In this document: in pieces, positions 34,268 to 45,525 of the stretch
Position numbering within the stretch: position 1 is the stretch's first letter
Layout of the letters: each line of letters begins with the position of its first letter
Assembly: GCF_000003815.2 (NCBI RefSeq)
Contig: NC_049985.1
Span: 22,739,862-22,803,861 of the forward strand
DNA length: 64,000 bases
Direction: 5' to 3'
Source of the DNA: Branchiostoma floridae
Taxonomy: Eukaryota; Chordata; Leptocardii; Amphioxiformes; Branchiostomatidae
Program-made: the position numbers and the translations under genes
Notes under the pieces: generated by a model
What the model was told of the DNA's origin: nothing
Database searches by the model: none
The model's input: only the letters and a program-made list of their open reading frames with translations

Positions 34268-34615
34268 GTACGTATCCTCAGTACACAATTGTTTCTTTTG
34301 CAACTGCAAGGGACTGACCCGTGATATTTTTCATAAAGAGGAAAGAGAGATCCGTCAATGACTCATCGTGATTTATGAAGAATGTAACATCATTCATTTT
34401 GAGAAGTCCGGATAGGAACTGTATGTACTGAGCAGTACAGCCCTATAACAAAACAGAAACACGGTGTGCTGGGTGATATAGTTTTTCACTGGATATATCA
34501 CTACATGCAATATCAATCCCAAACATTTTCGGACAACTAATGGATTCAAATGTATGCAGTTACTGTAAAGCCAAAATTGGGAGTAATTCCACAATTTCTT
34601 TTTTTCTGTCACAAG

Positions 34616-34725
34616 GAGCTACAACATATGAAGGATGGGAAGATGACCCCACCATGCCCCACAGCTTGTCATGAGAACAAGTTACACAGACGGATGCTGT
34701 TCAAACAGTTTTCCCGAACAGCGAG
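34616..34725 (+). CDS. Small basic protein, coding exon 2
   Basis: 110 bp after a strong acceptor (tttctttttttctgtcacaag). It reads ELQHMKDGKMTPPCPTACHE, then NKLHRRMLFKQFSRTA plus two bases. The Cys pair in PPCPTACHENK is the only distinctive motif; four residues span C-P-T-A-C. The donor gcgag|gtttgt is weaker than consensus (T at +3). Without this splice the frame continues RFVTPLFLLLI and stops at 34759, so intron retention would give an alternative C terminus. Confidence 0.55.
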
Positions 34726-35097
34726 GTTTGTTACCCCATTGTTCTTATTGCTTATATAGTTTCAGTATCCAAAGTAATAGAGGTAACAGTGGGCAGAATG
34801 GTGGGTTAAAAATGGACCTTTAAAGGCACAAGGGGGCTTAAATGCACAAACATCGGGAGCATTGAAAACTAGTACGAACCTATGAGTGGATGTTGAGTGC
34901 TGGTTGATCTATTACACTAGGCACTTCGTTTTTTCGAACCTTGATTTTTATTCATTATGTGAAAAAAGACATTTGACATCTAAGCAATCTAAAGAAACCC
35001 ATTGGGATTCATACATGTTGTGATGTTGACAGATTGATCATGGAATATGTTTGTGTCCGTCAACTATACCTAACCTGTTCTATATTATTTCTTTCAG

Positions 35098-35143
35098 CTC
35101 TACAAGGCGACAACGACAACAGTCACAAGAAATTAATAGTTGA
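35098..35143 (+). CDS. Small basic protein, coding exon 3
   Basis: Starts after the acceptor tattatttctttcag. The split Ser codon (AG|C) is completed and followed by STRRQRQQSQEINS and TGA (35141-35143). Candidate polyadenylation signals aataaa lie at 35471-35476 and 35574-35579. The Arg/Gln-rich tail fits a nucleic-acid- or microtubule-binding role, but that is only a guess. Confidence 0.5.
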
Positions 35144-35998
35144 ACTTGGACGGCAATCAGATTGATAGTAACCGTAGCTTTACAATGCAACACAGTCTAT
35201 CACCTCAACTAAACGGAAGTCAATGCACATGTAGTCAGGCTTGACTCTATATTTCCAGGAATTTTGTAAGCATGCAAACAATTTATTATACGGTCAACAG
35301 AATTACAAAAGAAATGTTTTGCTTGAATGTATTACCAAGTGTCATTGTTATAGAAGTAAATCCAAAGTTATAAGAATGACGCATCTTTACCATGTTCTGC
35401 CAGGTTTTTATATTCTCTGTGTTTGTGTCTTGAGATATGGTAAAATTATATATGATGTGTATGTTGATGAAATAAAAGGTATAGGAAATTGTGTGGATCG
35501 TTTGTTTTGGAAATGAGTAGTCTTTAAATTGTTGACAGTCATGGCCTTTTCTGCTTTCTACAAACATCTTGCAAATAAAAATTGTTTCAAATCAGATTTA
35601 GTAAATTCAAAATACGATTGTGGTCACAAGTGAAACAAAAAAACGTACTTTAAACATTAAAGCTTTAAAATAGTGTCCCTATTTCTCTCAAAGAACACCA
35701 TAAGAGCGATTGATAGTTGTAATAAATCTCAATTGCCAGAAACAAAAAAAAACGTACTTAATGCATTGATTATGACAATGTTTTTTGTGCTGAAAGAAGC
35801 AAATTGCCCGAAACAATACGAAACAATAATGTGACGGTAAAATACCAAGCAACAAAGGCCATTTCTGTTCCGACAAAAGACCAAACAGGCAAAGGCTACC
35901 TCAAAACGAATTCCCTAGGGAATGCATTCGTGCAATTTTTGGAATATTTTCAAAGCAATCGTAATACTGTAGAATGCCTCCGCCCCTGAGGCGTCGCC
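35144..35998. other. 3' UTR of the small gene and intergenic DNA
   Basis: AT-rich. Opposite frames at 35241-35516 and 35286-35567 lie in the presumed 3' UTR and show no domain. A 5' 'aaaaaaacgtactt' block occurs twice (35638 and 35747). Confidence 0.45.
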
Positions 35999-36232
35999 AA
36001 AAAATGTTAGTGTGACTGTTCCGACTTCAACAGAATGTTATTGAGCCATCCCGACCAAGACAGGTTTGACGTACACAGTACGGCCCTGCCCTCTAGCGGT
36101 TTATGATGAAGGCGCACGTAGCGATTTCGTTGTGTGATGTAATACAGAACAGCTCCGCAACGTGGCGCTAGATGACAAGTCTTATTGGAACTACATTCAT
36201 TATTTCAGCGCTAGTGACAATTTGGAGGAGAC
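35999..36232 (+). repeat. Dispersed repeat, copy 2 (partner at 27045)
   Basis: Same ordered blocks as 27045-27300, including 'ctgccctctagcggtttatg', 'aatacagaacagctccgcaa' and 'cgtggcgctagatga'. Direct orientation, 9 kb apart. Confidence 0.75.
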
Positions 36233-37140
36233 ATTTATCAATTATTCTTTCCTTCTATGTTTTTTCTTCCACTTTTTCTTCCTCTCTTTGAACTTTTATC
36301 TAACTCTAGGTGCTATTCTTGTATTTTACTCCGGAAGCATTATGACATCATTACAAATGTTATGTTACTTTATGTCGATTTGTCAGACTTGTAATTTTTG
36401 ACAAAGAAATTGTATTTCTATCTATATAGCCGTTATAACGCCCGTCGTTATAACACACAAGTTCGCAGACACGCGGCGTGGCAGCGGATTGTTATAATCA
36501 TATTACACAGAACGACATTTTTACAACATTTGTACATATAAGCTTAGGTCTTATTGATGATTTTTTTTCTTACCATAGAATTAGCTATGTTGAAATACGT
36601 GTTTACATATTCGCGTTAATAATGAAGCTACATGGAATTTTTCATTCTATGTTGAGCACATTTAGTCTAACAAGTGATACAATGGATAAACTGCTAATGA
36701 CCATAATCCATAAGTTTATTGTTTATAGCAATTACAACGTACAATTAGTCAAATTAGACAATTTTTCACTGTTCACGTACAACCGCACCACTCAGAACCC
36801 AGGACCGTGAACCTTCGACCTAGCGCGCGACTGCAAACTTTTACCTGTTAATTTCTTCAGTTACAAACAAGCTTTCACTAATCTAACTTTTGCAGTAAGT
36901 TCTGCTGGATAAAAGGGAATTTCTCACCGCTGATAACACGCGTACATGCAGCCGTTTATTTTTTTGGCTCGGATCTCTTTTAGGTCCCACTCGCAGCAAT
37001 ACATCAATGAGACCCTAATTACATTGCGTTATCTAAAGCTAGCTAATGAGGAAGTTCTTACAGTACTTGGTAGTAACGAGTCTCACTCTACGATAGGATT
37101 AAGTACATACAATGTCAAGGTGACTTAAACAATTAACAAA
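36233..37140. other. Intergenic, nothing recognised
   Basis: AT-rich. The frame 36478-36810 (110 codons) lacks an ATG-context, domain or splice support. A small tandem 'gttataacgcccgtcgttataac' lies at about 36432-36455. Confidence 0.5.
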
Positions 37141-37149
37141 GATTCATTT

Positions 37150-37322
37150 TACCGCCATTTTCTGTTGGTCCCTGACCTAGACTTAAGCCTTACGAAGTCG
37201 TTCCAAGCCAGAAGGTTTCTTGTAAGAGTTTGACTCGCTGAGAGGACCAGCCGGCCCTAGTGTCCGCACGCACCATGCTAATCAGTGAACACTTTTCCTT
37301 CAAGACATAACGGTTGACACAG
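37150..37322 (+). promoter_or_regulatory. Candidate 5' non-coding exon of the acidic-protein gene
   Basis: A block ending in a consensus donor (gacacag|gtaagt at 37323), 258 bp before the start codon at 37581. Acceptors at 37550-37556 (ctctaag or ctctag) would remove a short intron and keep the coding exon intact. The block contains a short upstream frame beginning caccATGctaatc and stopping after 11 codons. Confidence 0.4.
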
Positions 37323-37580
37323 GTAAGTACACTCACGCCAGCTTACACCTCACACAAGAAAACATGTTTAACATGAGCTCACTTGAAAACACAACGTGCT
37401 TCGAGATACCACAATATTTCCTTCTGGCCGTATGGAAGTGGAACAACGTTTTCCTCAAAGCAGGTAACTTTACTATCACAAAAATGGTCATCTTGAAGTT
37501 GATGTACAAACTTCTACAAGACAAACAACTCGAAGACTTTCTCTAAGCTCTAGGGAGAAAAGAACAGATACAGTTCAAAG

Positions 37581-37967
37581 ATGATGGAAGCGGGAGATCT
37601 AGATTTGATGGATGCGTTTGACGCAGACGACATCGTTGCGGCGATCGAGGAAGAACGATTGCGGAGGGAAATGAAGAACCGCCGCTTCAGCGAGACGCTC
37701 TCCGAGGCGGCACAAGAAGCCATGCGGCTGGAGATGCAAGAATCGGCGGCTCTCCGACACAAGACGTCCCTGTCGGAGGTCATACACGAACCGACGCAGG
37801 CCGAGATACCGCCGGGGTCTCCCAACGGCGTGGCGTTGGACGAGGAAGCCTTCGTTGCCGAGACAAAAGATGTTGTTCCTGGCAAGGAGGATTGTGAAGA
37901 AGAAGACGACGTGTTCTGCGAGGGTGAAGGGATAGTTGTCAAAAATACTGACATTAAGATGAACTGA
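37581..37967 (+). CDS. Acidic 128-residue protein of unknown function
   Basis: A single coding exon, GC-rich compared with its surroundings, from ATG (caaagATGATGG, with an in-frame TAG 30 bp upstream) to TGA. The protein begins MMEAGDLDLMDAFDADDIVA and continues with a likely amphipathic helix, AIEEERLRREMKNRRFSETLSEAAQEAMRLEM. Then come LSEVIHEPTQAEIPPGSPNG and a very acidic C terminus, KEDCEEEDDVFCEGEG. No signal peptide or membrane segment. Two possible phosphosites (RRFS, HKTS) precede the helix end. Polyadenylation signals aataaa lie at 38373 and 38525. Codon use and ordered composition make a real gene likely; the family is not recognised. The minus-strand frame here is a shadow. Confidence 0.68.
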   Translation: MMEAGDLDLMDAFDADDIVAAIEEERLRREMKNRRFSETLSEAAQEAMRLEMQESAALRHKTSLSEVIHEPTQAEIPPGSPNGVALDEEAFVAETKDVVPGKEDCEEEDDVFCEGEGIVVKNTDIKMN

Positions 37968-38684
37968 AGTAGCCTGTCCTCACAAGTTGAAGACGACTGA
38001 AAGAAGACTGTTGTTGACAACACCTTGGACAGAAAAAAAAACCGATCCGGAAATCTTGGTAAACATTATCATATATGCCTAAAAGGCAACCTCATTTGGA
38101 AGAAGGGATGTATTCTGGCAGTATAACATAACGTTATCTTTTGATATCGTACCAGATATCTTAGTCAATTCAGATATTTGTTACGACGTGTCTAATAATA
38201 GAAGTAACTGTTTATGTAGATGTATATGGTTTTGGTATTCAGCATGACTGAGCGCAGTAATGAGATATCCCTCTGCAAAAACGTACTTAAAGTACACAGA
38301 GAAGAGATTGAGTTTGATTATAAGCTGCTCTTGATTATTTTCTAATATTTTTATTGTTGCCATTCTTTCTAGAATAAAAAGTCCGTATCGCCGACGGATA
38401 CACCGTCGACTTGTTTTGAAGTTAGTCACGGTACATATAATTTAATACACTGTGTGGAAACCACGATAAACAAATGATTATAAGGTAGACGTAGAAGTTA
38501 CGTTGCTGTTCTAACTCTTGAGGTAAATAAACACAAGAAAAAAGCAGTACTTTCTTGTTGAGTTTGTTTGCTTTCTAGTTTTATTTTATCGCTATACAAT
38601 TGGTAGTGCTTATGGACATCACTAAAACCTTTATTAGGCAACAGTATTTCGGTTCAATGTACGTTTAAATGGTATCATTTGACT

Positions 38685-38840
38685 AATCGGAGCAATGGCC
38701 TTGTAGGTAGTGTTCGTCTCATATTCGGTAGGTCGTAAATTCGATCCCTGGCCAAGTCATACTAAAAATTTTACTACATTAATGGTACATGTAGCTTTCT
38801 CTGCTTAGCACTAAGCATATTGGAATGAGTATTGTAGTTG

Positions 38841-38878
<38 letters not shown>

Positions 38879-38900
38879 CACACACCTAGGCCCTACTCAA
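38685..38900 (+). mobile_element. tRNA-headed SINE-like copy with (CA)n
   Basis: 'caatggccttgtaggtagtg' and 'aaattcgatccctggc' resemble a tRNA A-box and B-box about 35-40 bp apart. They are followed within 100 bp by a (CA)n run (38841-38885). A different subfamily from the SINE at 44040. Confidence 0.45.
38841..38885. repeat. (CA)n microsatellite
   Basis: About 22 CA units interrupted once by CG. Confidence 0.95.
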
Positions 38901-39262
38901 GGCTTCACAGTTAAGTACCGTGTTTATCCACGTTGTGCGATGTGGTATGGCTAAACCACCATTGAGTGCTCGGTTGTTTGCTGACTAGAGAATAGGTGAT
39001 GTAAAGAGTTTGCATTAGCCTATTCAACTTGCGACAACTTCCGATATGGCTTCTTGGATTTTGAGGTCACCACGTTTATTCTAATCCCTTTCGCTGTATG
39101 TAATTAACTGAATGAATAGACTCATAAATAGATGTTTAAAAAAATCTTTTTGTTATTCAAATTTTCTCTATCTAACGATAGCTTTGTGCTTTGTAAATAG
39201 TTATGCTTAAATGTATAAATCATAATTAATAAAAACCCTTTGCGTTCAACTCATCCTAGGGC

Positions 39263-39500
39263 TCCCTTTCCAGTAGACGGCGATCCCACTGCCTCCTAAA
39301 GTGGGTGGGTGTAACCTTTGATTTCATAAAACAAAATTATACAAAATCTAAAAGTGTTGCTGAAGCACTATAACGACTACAGTGCATACAAATATTCTTT
39401 TTCTTACATTCGTTGAGTGACCTGTTTTCTAGGTCACAGAGAGAGAGAGAAAGAGAGAGAGAGAGAACGTTGCGAGAGCGCCGTCCTAGTGGAAAGGGGG
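39263..39500. mobile_element. MITE, family B
   Basis: The left end is ccctttccagtagacggcg; the right end is agcgccgtcctagtggaaag followed by ggg, its inverse. The interior includes 'ttcgttgagtgacctg', 'aggtcacagagagaga' and a (GA)n run (39437-39467). Confidence 0.85.
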
Positions 39501-39528
39501 ACCTAAAGAACTTATGTGGCTAGTTATA

Positions 39529-39763
39529 CCCCCTTTCCACTAAGACGGCGCTCTTGTCGCGCTCTCTCTGCGACCTAAAATACGTATCTCTCAACGCATT
39601 GTATAGAAAAGAAACGAATCTTTTTACACTTGCTGTGTTTTGTTGTCTTCTCAGTCACACTTTTACTTTATGTATGATATACCCAATGTGAAAGCGAAGG
39701 TTACACATATTCCATTTAGGTCGCAGTGAGAGCGCAGCGCGATCGACATCTAGTGGAAAGGGG
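39529..39763. mobile_element. MITE, family B, second copy
   Basis: The left end is ccccctttccactaagacgg, then cgctcttgtcgcgctctctc. The right end is ggtcgcagtgagagcgcagc, then gatcgacatctagtggaaag. The interior has 'tgtgttttgttgtcttctca' and 'gtcacacttttac', the shared core. It lies 28 bp from the previous copy. Confidence 0.88.
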
Positions 39764-41494
39764 ACCTTACTTCAAATCGACACTGTGTCTATGTGCACCA
39801 GTTGTCTAGAGGGTTCAGACGTCTGAAGTATACGGGAATTTGTACAGCTGCTCGTTTTAAGTGTCCTTCGGGTGGATAAAAAGTGAAGTCGTTTTCTTCT
39901 TTTGTCTTGAAGACGATAATGAGCACAAGATGAACGTCCTGCAGGACGGTGTCTGTGTTCTAGGACGTGAAGACGTCTGGAAGAATGCGAAGGTCACTAA
40001 AGAAGAAACGACGATTTTTCTAAAGAAGTTGCCATAGTAAACAGAACAAGAAAAGATTCTAAAATATTGACGCCACGATAATCAGCTGTTTGTCTAGAAA
40101 CTACAGCAGAAGTATGGAGAGTTATAATTCTTGTAGGCGACGGTTGTGACGGATATGTTCAATGAATCTACAGCAGAAGTATGGAAAGATGTACTTCTGG
40201 GCCACGGTAGTGACGAATATGTGCAATATGAGGTTCAGTCATAAGCCTATGTCTAATGTGAACTGCAACTCTATCAAACGGTTGAGTCTGTGTTCCAGTC
40301 GCCGCCATCCTTCTTTAACTTTGAACATCGTATTGCAACATTCTCGGGTCGCAAATGGGAATGCAGATCGTATTGAGGTCAAAAGATTAGATACGGAACT
40401 GACCAATATATTCTACTCCCCCGCCCCCCTCTCCCGCCAAAAAGTTGAAAACAAGATGGCCGCCATCAGAGTCAGTTGAGTGTAAGATGACATCATCTGG
40501 ACTGAAATATGAAGGAGGTCTATAGTTGTTGTCTACCCAACTCCAGTTTTCCACCCACTCACCGGTTCACACGTTCTCTTAAGGCTCTTAAGGACCTTAT
40601 AACGAAGGAACGGGTTACCACTTGAAGTTGAAGTGTTTGTCTTAGCGGTATAGTGATACATGAGAAGAACTGTTGCCGAGTTGAGATAATCTTACCTTTG
40701 GGAACCTGACACTCATTTAGGGCATTCTTATGACTTGCTTCACGAGCACTTACTGAAAAAAAAAATTCGGCGCAGGGTTGGGAATAATGCTTCGGTTCGG
40801 TCACAGTTGCCTCGCTGCCCGTCAGAATTATAGCCCCGACCAGGCCCCAAAGCCACAGATTTGTCCCGGTGGACCTTTCGATTTTAGTCTCTACCAGACT
40901 CCATAGGTCGCAGGAAAAACCGTTACATAGAAATGAAACAAATAGAGGAGTAAGACGCGCAACCCACGGAGAGGAAATAAGTTCCCTGACCGGCCGACTA
41001 CCCTAGCGTACTTTTGCCTATTTGTCCAATTTCTACTATTTCTACTATTAGACCACCGATCCGCGTAGCCTGGTAAAGGCCATCTCGATTTGTTTACGAT
41101 TAGCGTAAGGCGTCTATTTGTTAACGGGTCCCGGTTTGATTTTAACTCTAACGTAAGATAAACACGGGGCCCGGCCGTGTCTATAAACAACCTGGTAGCC
41201 AGTGGGTGTCCCACGGGGCCACGTAGGGGCCTAACGTGCAAAAACACAGAAACAGTCCGTAAACTACCCGGCGGGGCCCCTTTTCCCAATTGTGTCCGAA
41301 ACATAATATTGAATCCATTCTACTCTATGTCCAGTAAATGCTGTTCTTTTGCTCGCATTTAAGCACAGTATGTATTTCCCAGCTTTGATATCGCACTAGA
41401 TTTTAAGTCGGCCAATGCAGACGAAGTTTAAAGACTAGTAGGAAAACTTGACGACCAACCCCTCACCACAGATTACCTTGCTCACGACATACTC
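39764..41494. other. Intergenic with minor repeats
   Basis: Contains a two-unit direct repeat (about 40103 and 40169: 'ctacagcagaagtatgga' with following 'cg(a/g)cggt(t/a)gtgacg'). There is a YY1-like 'aagatggccgccatc' at about 40455. A degraded repeat with 'ctctaccagactccataggt' (about 40890) is shared with 55380-55400. The 137-codon frame at 40891-41304 lies in that repeat and is unsupported. Confidence 0.5.
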
Positions 41495-41732
41495 TTAAGG
41501 CTCCCTAGACGGCGATCGTGCTGCGCTCTCACTGCAACCTACGTAGGATATGTGTAACCTTCGCTTTCACACTTGGTATATCATACAAAACGTATAAGAA
41601 TGACTGAGAAGACAACAAAGCACACAAAGTGTAAAAATATTCGTTTCTTTGATATACAACTCGTTGAGAAATCTGTCAAATTCTAGGTCGCAGAGAGAGC
41701 GCGGCGAGAGCGCCGTCCTAGTGGAAAGGCGG
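41495..41732. mobile_element. MITE, family B, third copy
   Basis: Left 'ggctccctagacggcgatcg'; right 'gcggcgagagcgccgtccta' followed by gtggaaagg. The core 'tgactgagaagacaacaaag' is the inverse of 'ttgttgtcttctcagtca' and 'ctcgttgagaaatctgtcaa' is present. The minus frame 41567-41881 is inside it. Confidence 0.85.
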
Positions 41733-42310
41733 TAAAACCATGGTGTGAAGAAAGTCGGGAGGCCTTGGTTGGCCATGTGTGACAGGGGCTTTACCCACAG
41801 AAGAACTGACTTGTAAAGAATCAATGAGGTGGTATATGGGGGATCTTTGCGATCCCCTTCAATCCTAGTGGTAGGTACCACTTGGTATCAGATAAAAATA
41901 GTTGAATAGTAGTACTAAAGCGGGTGTCTTACTGGGTCTCGCCTATTGTCGACAAAATGTGGTGGCAACTGTGCAATTTTTTTTTTAAATTTTCCCTCGC
42001 GTGGGTAAAATACCTCTACAGACAAAAATGGCTGCGCCCTGAATGTCATATCCTCATTATCGACCGCAACGTGATATATATTTTATCAGAAATTGCAGTG
42101 TTGCCACTGTACTATAAGCCAAAATTGAATGCACCATGAAAAGTGTAGATTCCCAGCCGAATAATAATTTCAAATAATACATGCTGCATTTTCTGCTTCT
42201 CACTCAATACTTCGCAAAGGGAACAGTAGTTTAAAACACACCAGTGGACTGCTTCAGTTATTGCACAAAGCTGTGTGGCCCAATGACTATTAGAACGGAG
42301 ATGGTAGCCA

Positions 42311-42520
42311 CCCTAAACTTGCGTCATGCTTTCGTCACTGCGGAGTCCGAAAGGTACTCAACGAATTTCAGGGAAAAAAATTTCTTACCTTTTGTGAATT
42401 TTGTCGTCTTCTAAGTCATACGTATTACTCAATATGCTAATTTAAAAAGAAAATCTGCGAAAATACGTGGCGTAGTGAACGAACCACGCAGTGACGCAAG
42501 TGCAGTGAGAAGGCACCTTA
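42311..42520. mobile_element. MITE, family A, copy 2
   Basis: Contains 'ttcgtcactgcggagtccga', 'ctcaacgaatttcaggg', 'gtcgtcttctaagtcatacg' and the right end 'gcagtgacgcaagtgcagtg' followed by agaaggcacctta. Confidence 0.75.
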
Positions 42521-42542
42521 AGTACCATCAGGACCTAAACAA

Positions 42543-42804
42543 AAGGTGCACTCCCATTGCACCTGTGATAAGCTTGCGTGACTGCGGGGTTCGAAAGATA
42601 CTCAACGAATTCCAGAGATGAAGAACGAATTTTCTTTCTTTTTGTGTATTTTGTCGTCTTCTTAGTCATACTTTCACGTATTGCGCAATATCTAAATTAT
42701 AAAAATAAAAAAAAATCGGAGAAAATAACAAAACAGTGACCCCCGAACCCAATGAATCCCGCAGTGACGCCAGTTTGACACAAGTGCGGTGGGAGCGCAC
42801 CTTA
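42543..42804. mobile_element. MITE, family A, copy 3
   Basis: Left 'aaggtgcactcccattgcac', right 'aagtgcggtgggagcgcacc' followed by tta, inverse to each other. Core: 'ttgtcgtcttcttagtcata' then ctttcacgtatt. It lies 23 bp after the previous copy. The frames at 42666-43283 overlap it and are rejected. Confidence 0.85.
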
Positions 42805-43089
42805 AAACAGAATAGATGATACGAAAGGCATGTCCAGAATGCGATAATTTTTCTGACATCTGGCGATTGTTGATGATATACAGAGAGGAGCTTTTCAAAC
42901 TGACCCATGTGAAAAATGGCCGAATAATCCAGCTGACCGGTACCAGGTTGTACCGGACAAGCAAACAAAAGGGGGTCAGTCTTTAAATGCCTCGTTAAAG
43001 CGATATGATCATTAGCCATTCTTTTTGGTTTAAAGATACTGAGAAGGGATTTGTACGGCACTTCTGAATTGTGAACGTTGGAAATGCAA

Positions 43090-43266
43090 AATCTCACTAG
43101 GACGGCGACCAAATATTTAGTAGAGCGCTCAACATAAAAACAAAACAAAAGTTTTAACGCTCTGTGTGTGTTTTGTAGTCTTTTCAGTGATAATTTTACA
43201 TTTTGCATGATATTCCAATTGTTATCAAATGCTTCATATATTCTCATAGATATTTCGGTAGGGGCG
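43090..43266. mobile_element. Partial family B MITE
   Basis: 'ctcactaggacggcgacc' followed by the shared core 'tgtgtgtgttttgtagtctt' then ttcagtgataattttac. The other end is missing; a family A copy starts directly after it. Confidence 0.55.
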
Positions 43267-43511
43267 TAAAGGTGGACTTTCACTGCTCTTGGGGTACCGG
43301 TGAGGCACTGCGGGGTTCTTACACTGCGGCACAGTTTTGTTATTTTCGCGTGTTTTTTTTTTTATAATCTAGATATTGCGTAATACGTAAAAGTATGTAG
43401 AAGACAACAAAACAGAAAAAAATCCGTTCTTTATCCCTGAAATTCGTTGAGTCATCTACGAACCCCGCAGTGCCGCACTGGTGCCCCAAGTGCAGTGCGA
43501 GTCCACCTTTA
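43267..43511. mobile_element. MITE, family A, copy 4
   Basis: Left 'taaaggtggactttcactgc', then tcttggggtaccgg; right 'tgccgcactggtgccccaag', then tgcagtgcgagtccacctttac. The core is present in inverse orientation ('gcgtaatacgtaaaagtatg'). Confidence 0.9.
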
Positions 43512-45234
43512 CACGGGGTCCCGTGTTCCTGGAAGTGCATCCAATACGTTACAACAGCCTCATTACTCAGATAGGTAGCTAAACTTGCTGTACTTCAAGG
43601 TGAATCAGCGAATAAAATCCAGTAGTCACGACTACGATGATTCAACGTATCAAAAAACCATTATGAACGTACTAAACTATGCCCAGGCTTGTCAGGAAGG
43701 GAGGCTTTGTATAATCTTCGAATTCGTATCTTCTTCCACATCAGCTCCAATAAGCTAGGCGTGTTGGTACGCTAATGGACCCTACAGGAATCAGTAATGT
43801 TAGCTCATTCAGCTGTAGAGTGAAAGCATACTTGGGAATTACTGTTTCAATATTCACTCTAAAAGTCCTATCTTGTAGAACATATGTATAACCTCGAGGG
43901 CTAAAATGTACCATTGCGAAATATACTTTGTTGTTGTTCACCTTTTTCACCTAGTGGCACATATATTAGCAAGTTCCCTTGCTGTTTCTGTAGAAGGGTA
44001 AATTTTTACACTTTACATGCAGGTAGGTATTGCTAGCCCTTCCCCTTCAACTTGCTTGGGACACTTTTTCTAATACGGGAACCCGTTTACACCCCTTCCG
44101 AAAGATGGGTGCAGCCCTAACCAATAAGATGCCCTTACCAGAATTGAACCGGGTTCTAATATTAAAAATATGCGCTCAACTTTACAAGCTGAGCTACAGG
44201 GATATCCCAAGAAATTTACTTATGAAGATGTTAGTCGTACTTTCTATATTGTTTTGCAGTTGCCGCGATATGAATAGCAAATAAACACAAATAAACAAAC
44301 ATTATGTTACAACACAAGTACTTACAATCTTATGTATAGTCGACTTTATTCATTACGATACGAAAAATAGAAATGTTACATATGAATCAATACTTTCTGT
44401 TTTGTTCTATATAGTTACATTGAAACTATTTACACACATACAAACGCACACCAACAAAAGGAATTTAAAAAGGCACTGACATATTTACAAAAGTATGGAC
44501 GGTTCGATAAGGGATATCGATCTTTATGTCTTATTTTCTCAAGAAAACAACTCTTCAAGGAAATACAAACATACACTTCCTTATGTCTCATCCTACTTCT
44601 AATGTAGGGTCTTACTTGTGCAAACAATGCGTTTAGATTAAAACCAGTTACGTTTAGTTAAAATTCAAAATATAAAAGTTTTAAAGCAACCAAAACACCA
44701 AATGTTGGACAGTTTTTGTAGGAATGAAGAAAGATTGATAAAACAAAGTTTCTTGCGAGGCTGATTCATGACATAGCTCCTTGCAGAAAATTAAGAAAAT
44801 GAAATTGTAAACAATTTTTAGAACTAATAAAAAATTGAAAGTTGATGAGAAAGTATCATAAAAAATAGAAATTAAAAAAAAGAAAATTACAAGAAAATGA
44901 CGCCGTTGTTTGATATGTCTGTAACAGTGCAGTGAATCCTTCGGTGGTACATATAGTGATATACGACCGCCTGTCGTAAGTATTCGTGATCAATTTGAAA
45001 CCAAAAGTCAAGTATATATCTGTACATTTAACAAATATCTACAGAATGCAACAATATTGAAAAGTTATATTTGATAAAGTCTGATATAAAACACTGTTGG
45101 TTAGTCTCAGTGTAAACAAATTTTGTTCCTGTTGGACATATGGATGAGAAAGTCGCACAATGATCTCTGAAACGTTTCTGTGCCACACACAATGATCTCC
45201 AAGCGTTACTACGATAGTCCGCGATATAGTCTCC
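43512..45234. other. Intergenic, contains one SINE, otherwise AT-rich
   Basis: No exon recognised. Frames at 43741-43950, 44030-44284 and 44430-44627 are unsupported or lie in the SINE. Confidence 0.5.
44040..44210 (-). mobile_element. tRNA-derived SINE (best-preserved tRNA head)
   Basis: On the minus strand, 'gggatatccctgtagctcag' opens a tRNA-like head. The A-box is TAGCTCAGCTTGTAAAG (44196-44180) and the B-box is GGTTCAATTCTGG (44151-44139). The SINE body follows: 'gttagggctgcaccca', 'cggaagggg', 'acgggttcccg'. This spacing is right for an internal RNA polymerase III promoter. Confidence 0.75.
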
Positions 45235-45481
45235 CTCTTTCCACTAGGGACTGCGACGGCCCTGCTACCGCTGAACGACAAAGATTTGACAAATTGCTCG
45301 ATGAATTTCAAAGATAAAAACCTTATTTTCTTACGTTTTGTGTGTTTTCTTGTCACTTCAGTAATGGATTTTTATCTTCCTTCGTATTCTAATTATAAAT
45401 TCAAGGGCCATACAAATCTTGTACGCTCGCTGTACGGTCGCTGTACGTTCGTTTACGATCACAGTTTAGTGAAATGGGTGC
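45235..45481. mobile_element. MITE, family B-like, diverged
   Basis: 'ccctctttccactagggact' then gcgacggcc at the left; 'ctgtacggtcgctgtacgtt' and 'agtgaaatgggtgcctta' at the right. The interior has 'gctcgatgaatttcaaagat' and 'cgttttgtgtgttttcttgt'. Confidence 0.65.
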
Positions 45482-45525
45482 CTTAAAAGTCTCTGAAATG
45501 ATAAAGTCCTTCGTTTATACGTGAA

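Noticed and set aside
37550-38023. 157-codon minus-strand frame
   Set aside because: Antisense of the acidic-protein exon; the plus frame has the start context and polyadenylation signals.
40891-41304. 137-codon minus-strand frame
   Set aside because: Lies in a degraded dispersed repeat, and its composition is not protein-like.
42666-43283. 205-codon minus-strand frame
   Set aside because: It spans parts of three MITEs; no ATG context, domain or splice support.
44040-44210. Possible genuine tRNA gene
   Set aside because: Box A and B are present but the cloverleaf is broken and SINE body follows; the same body occurs in four other copies.
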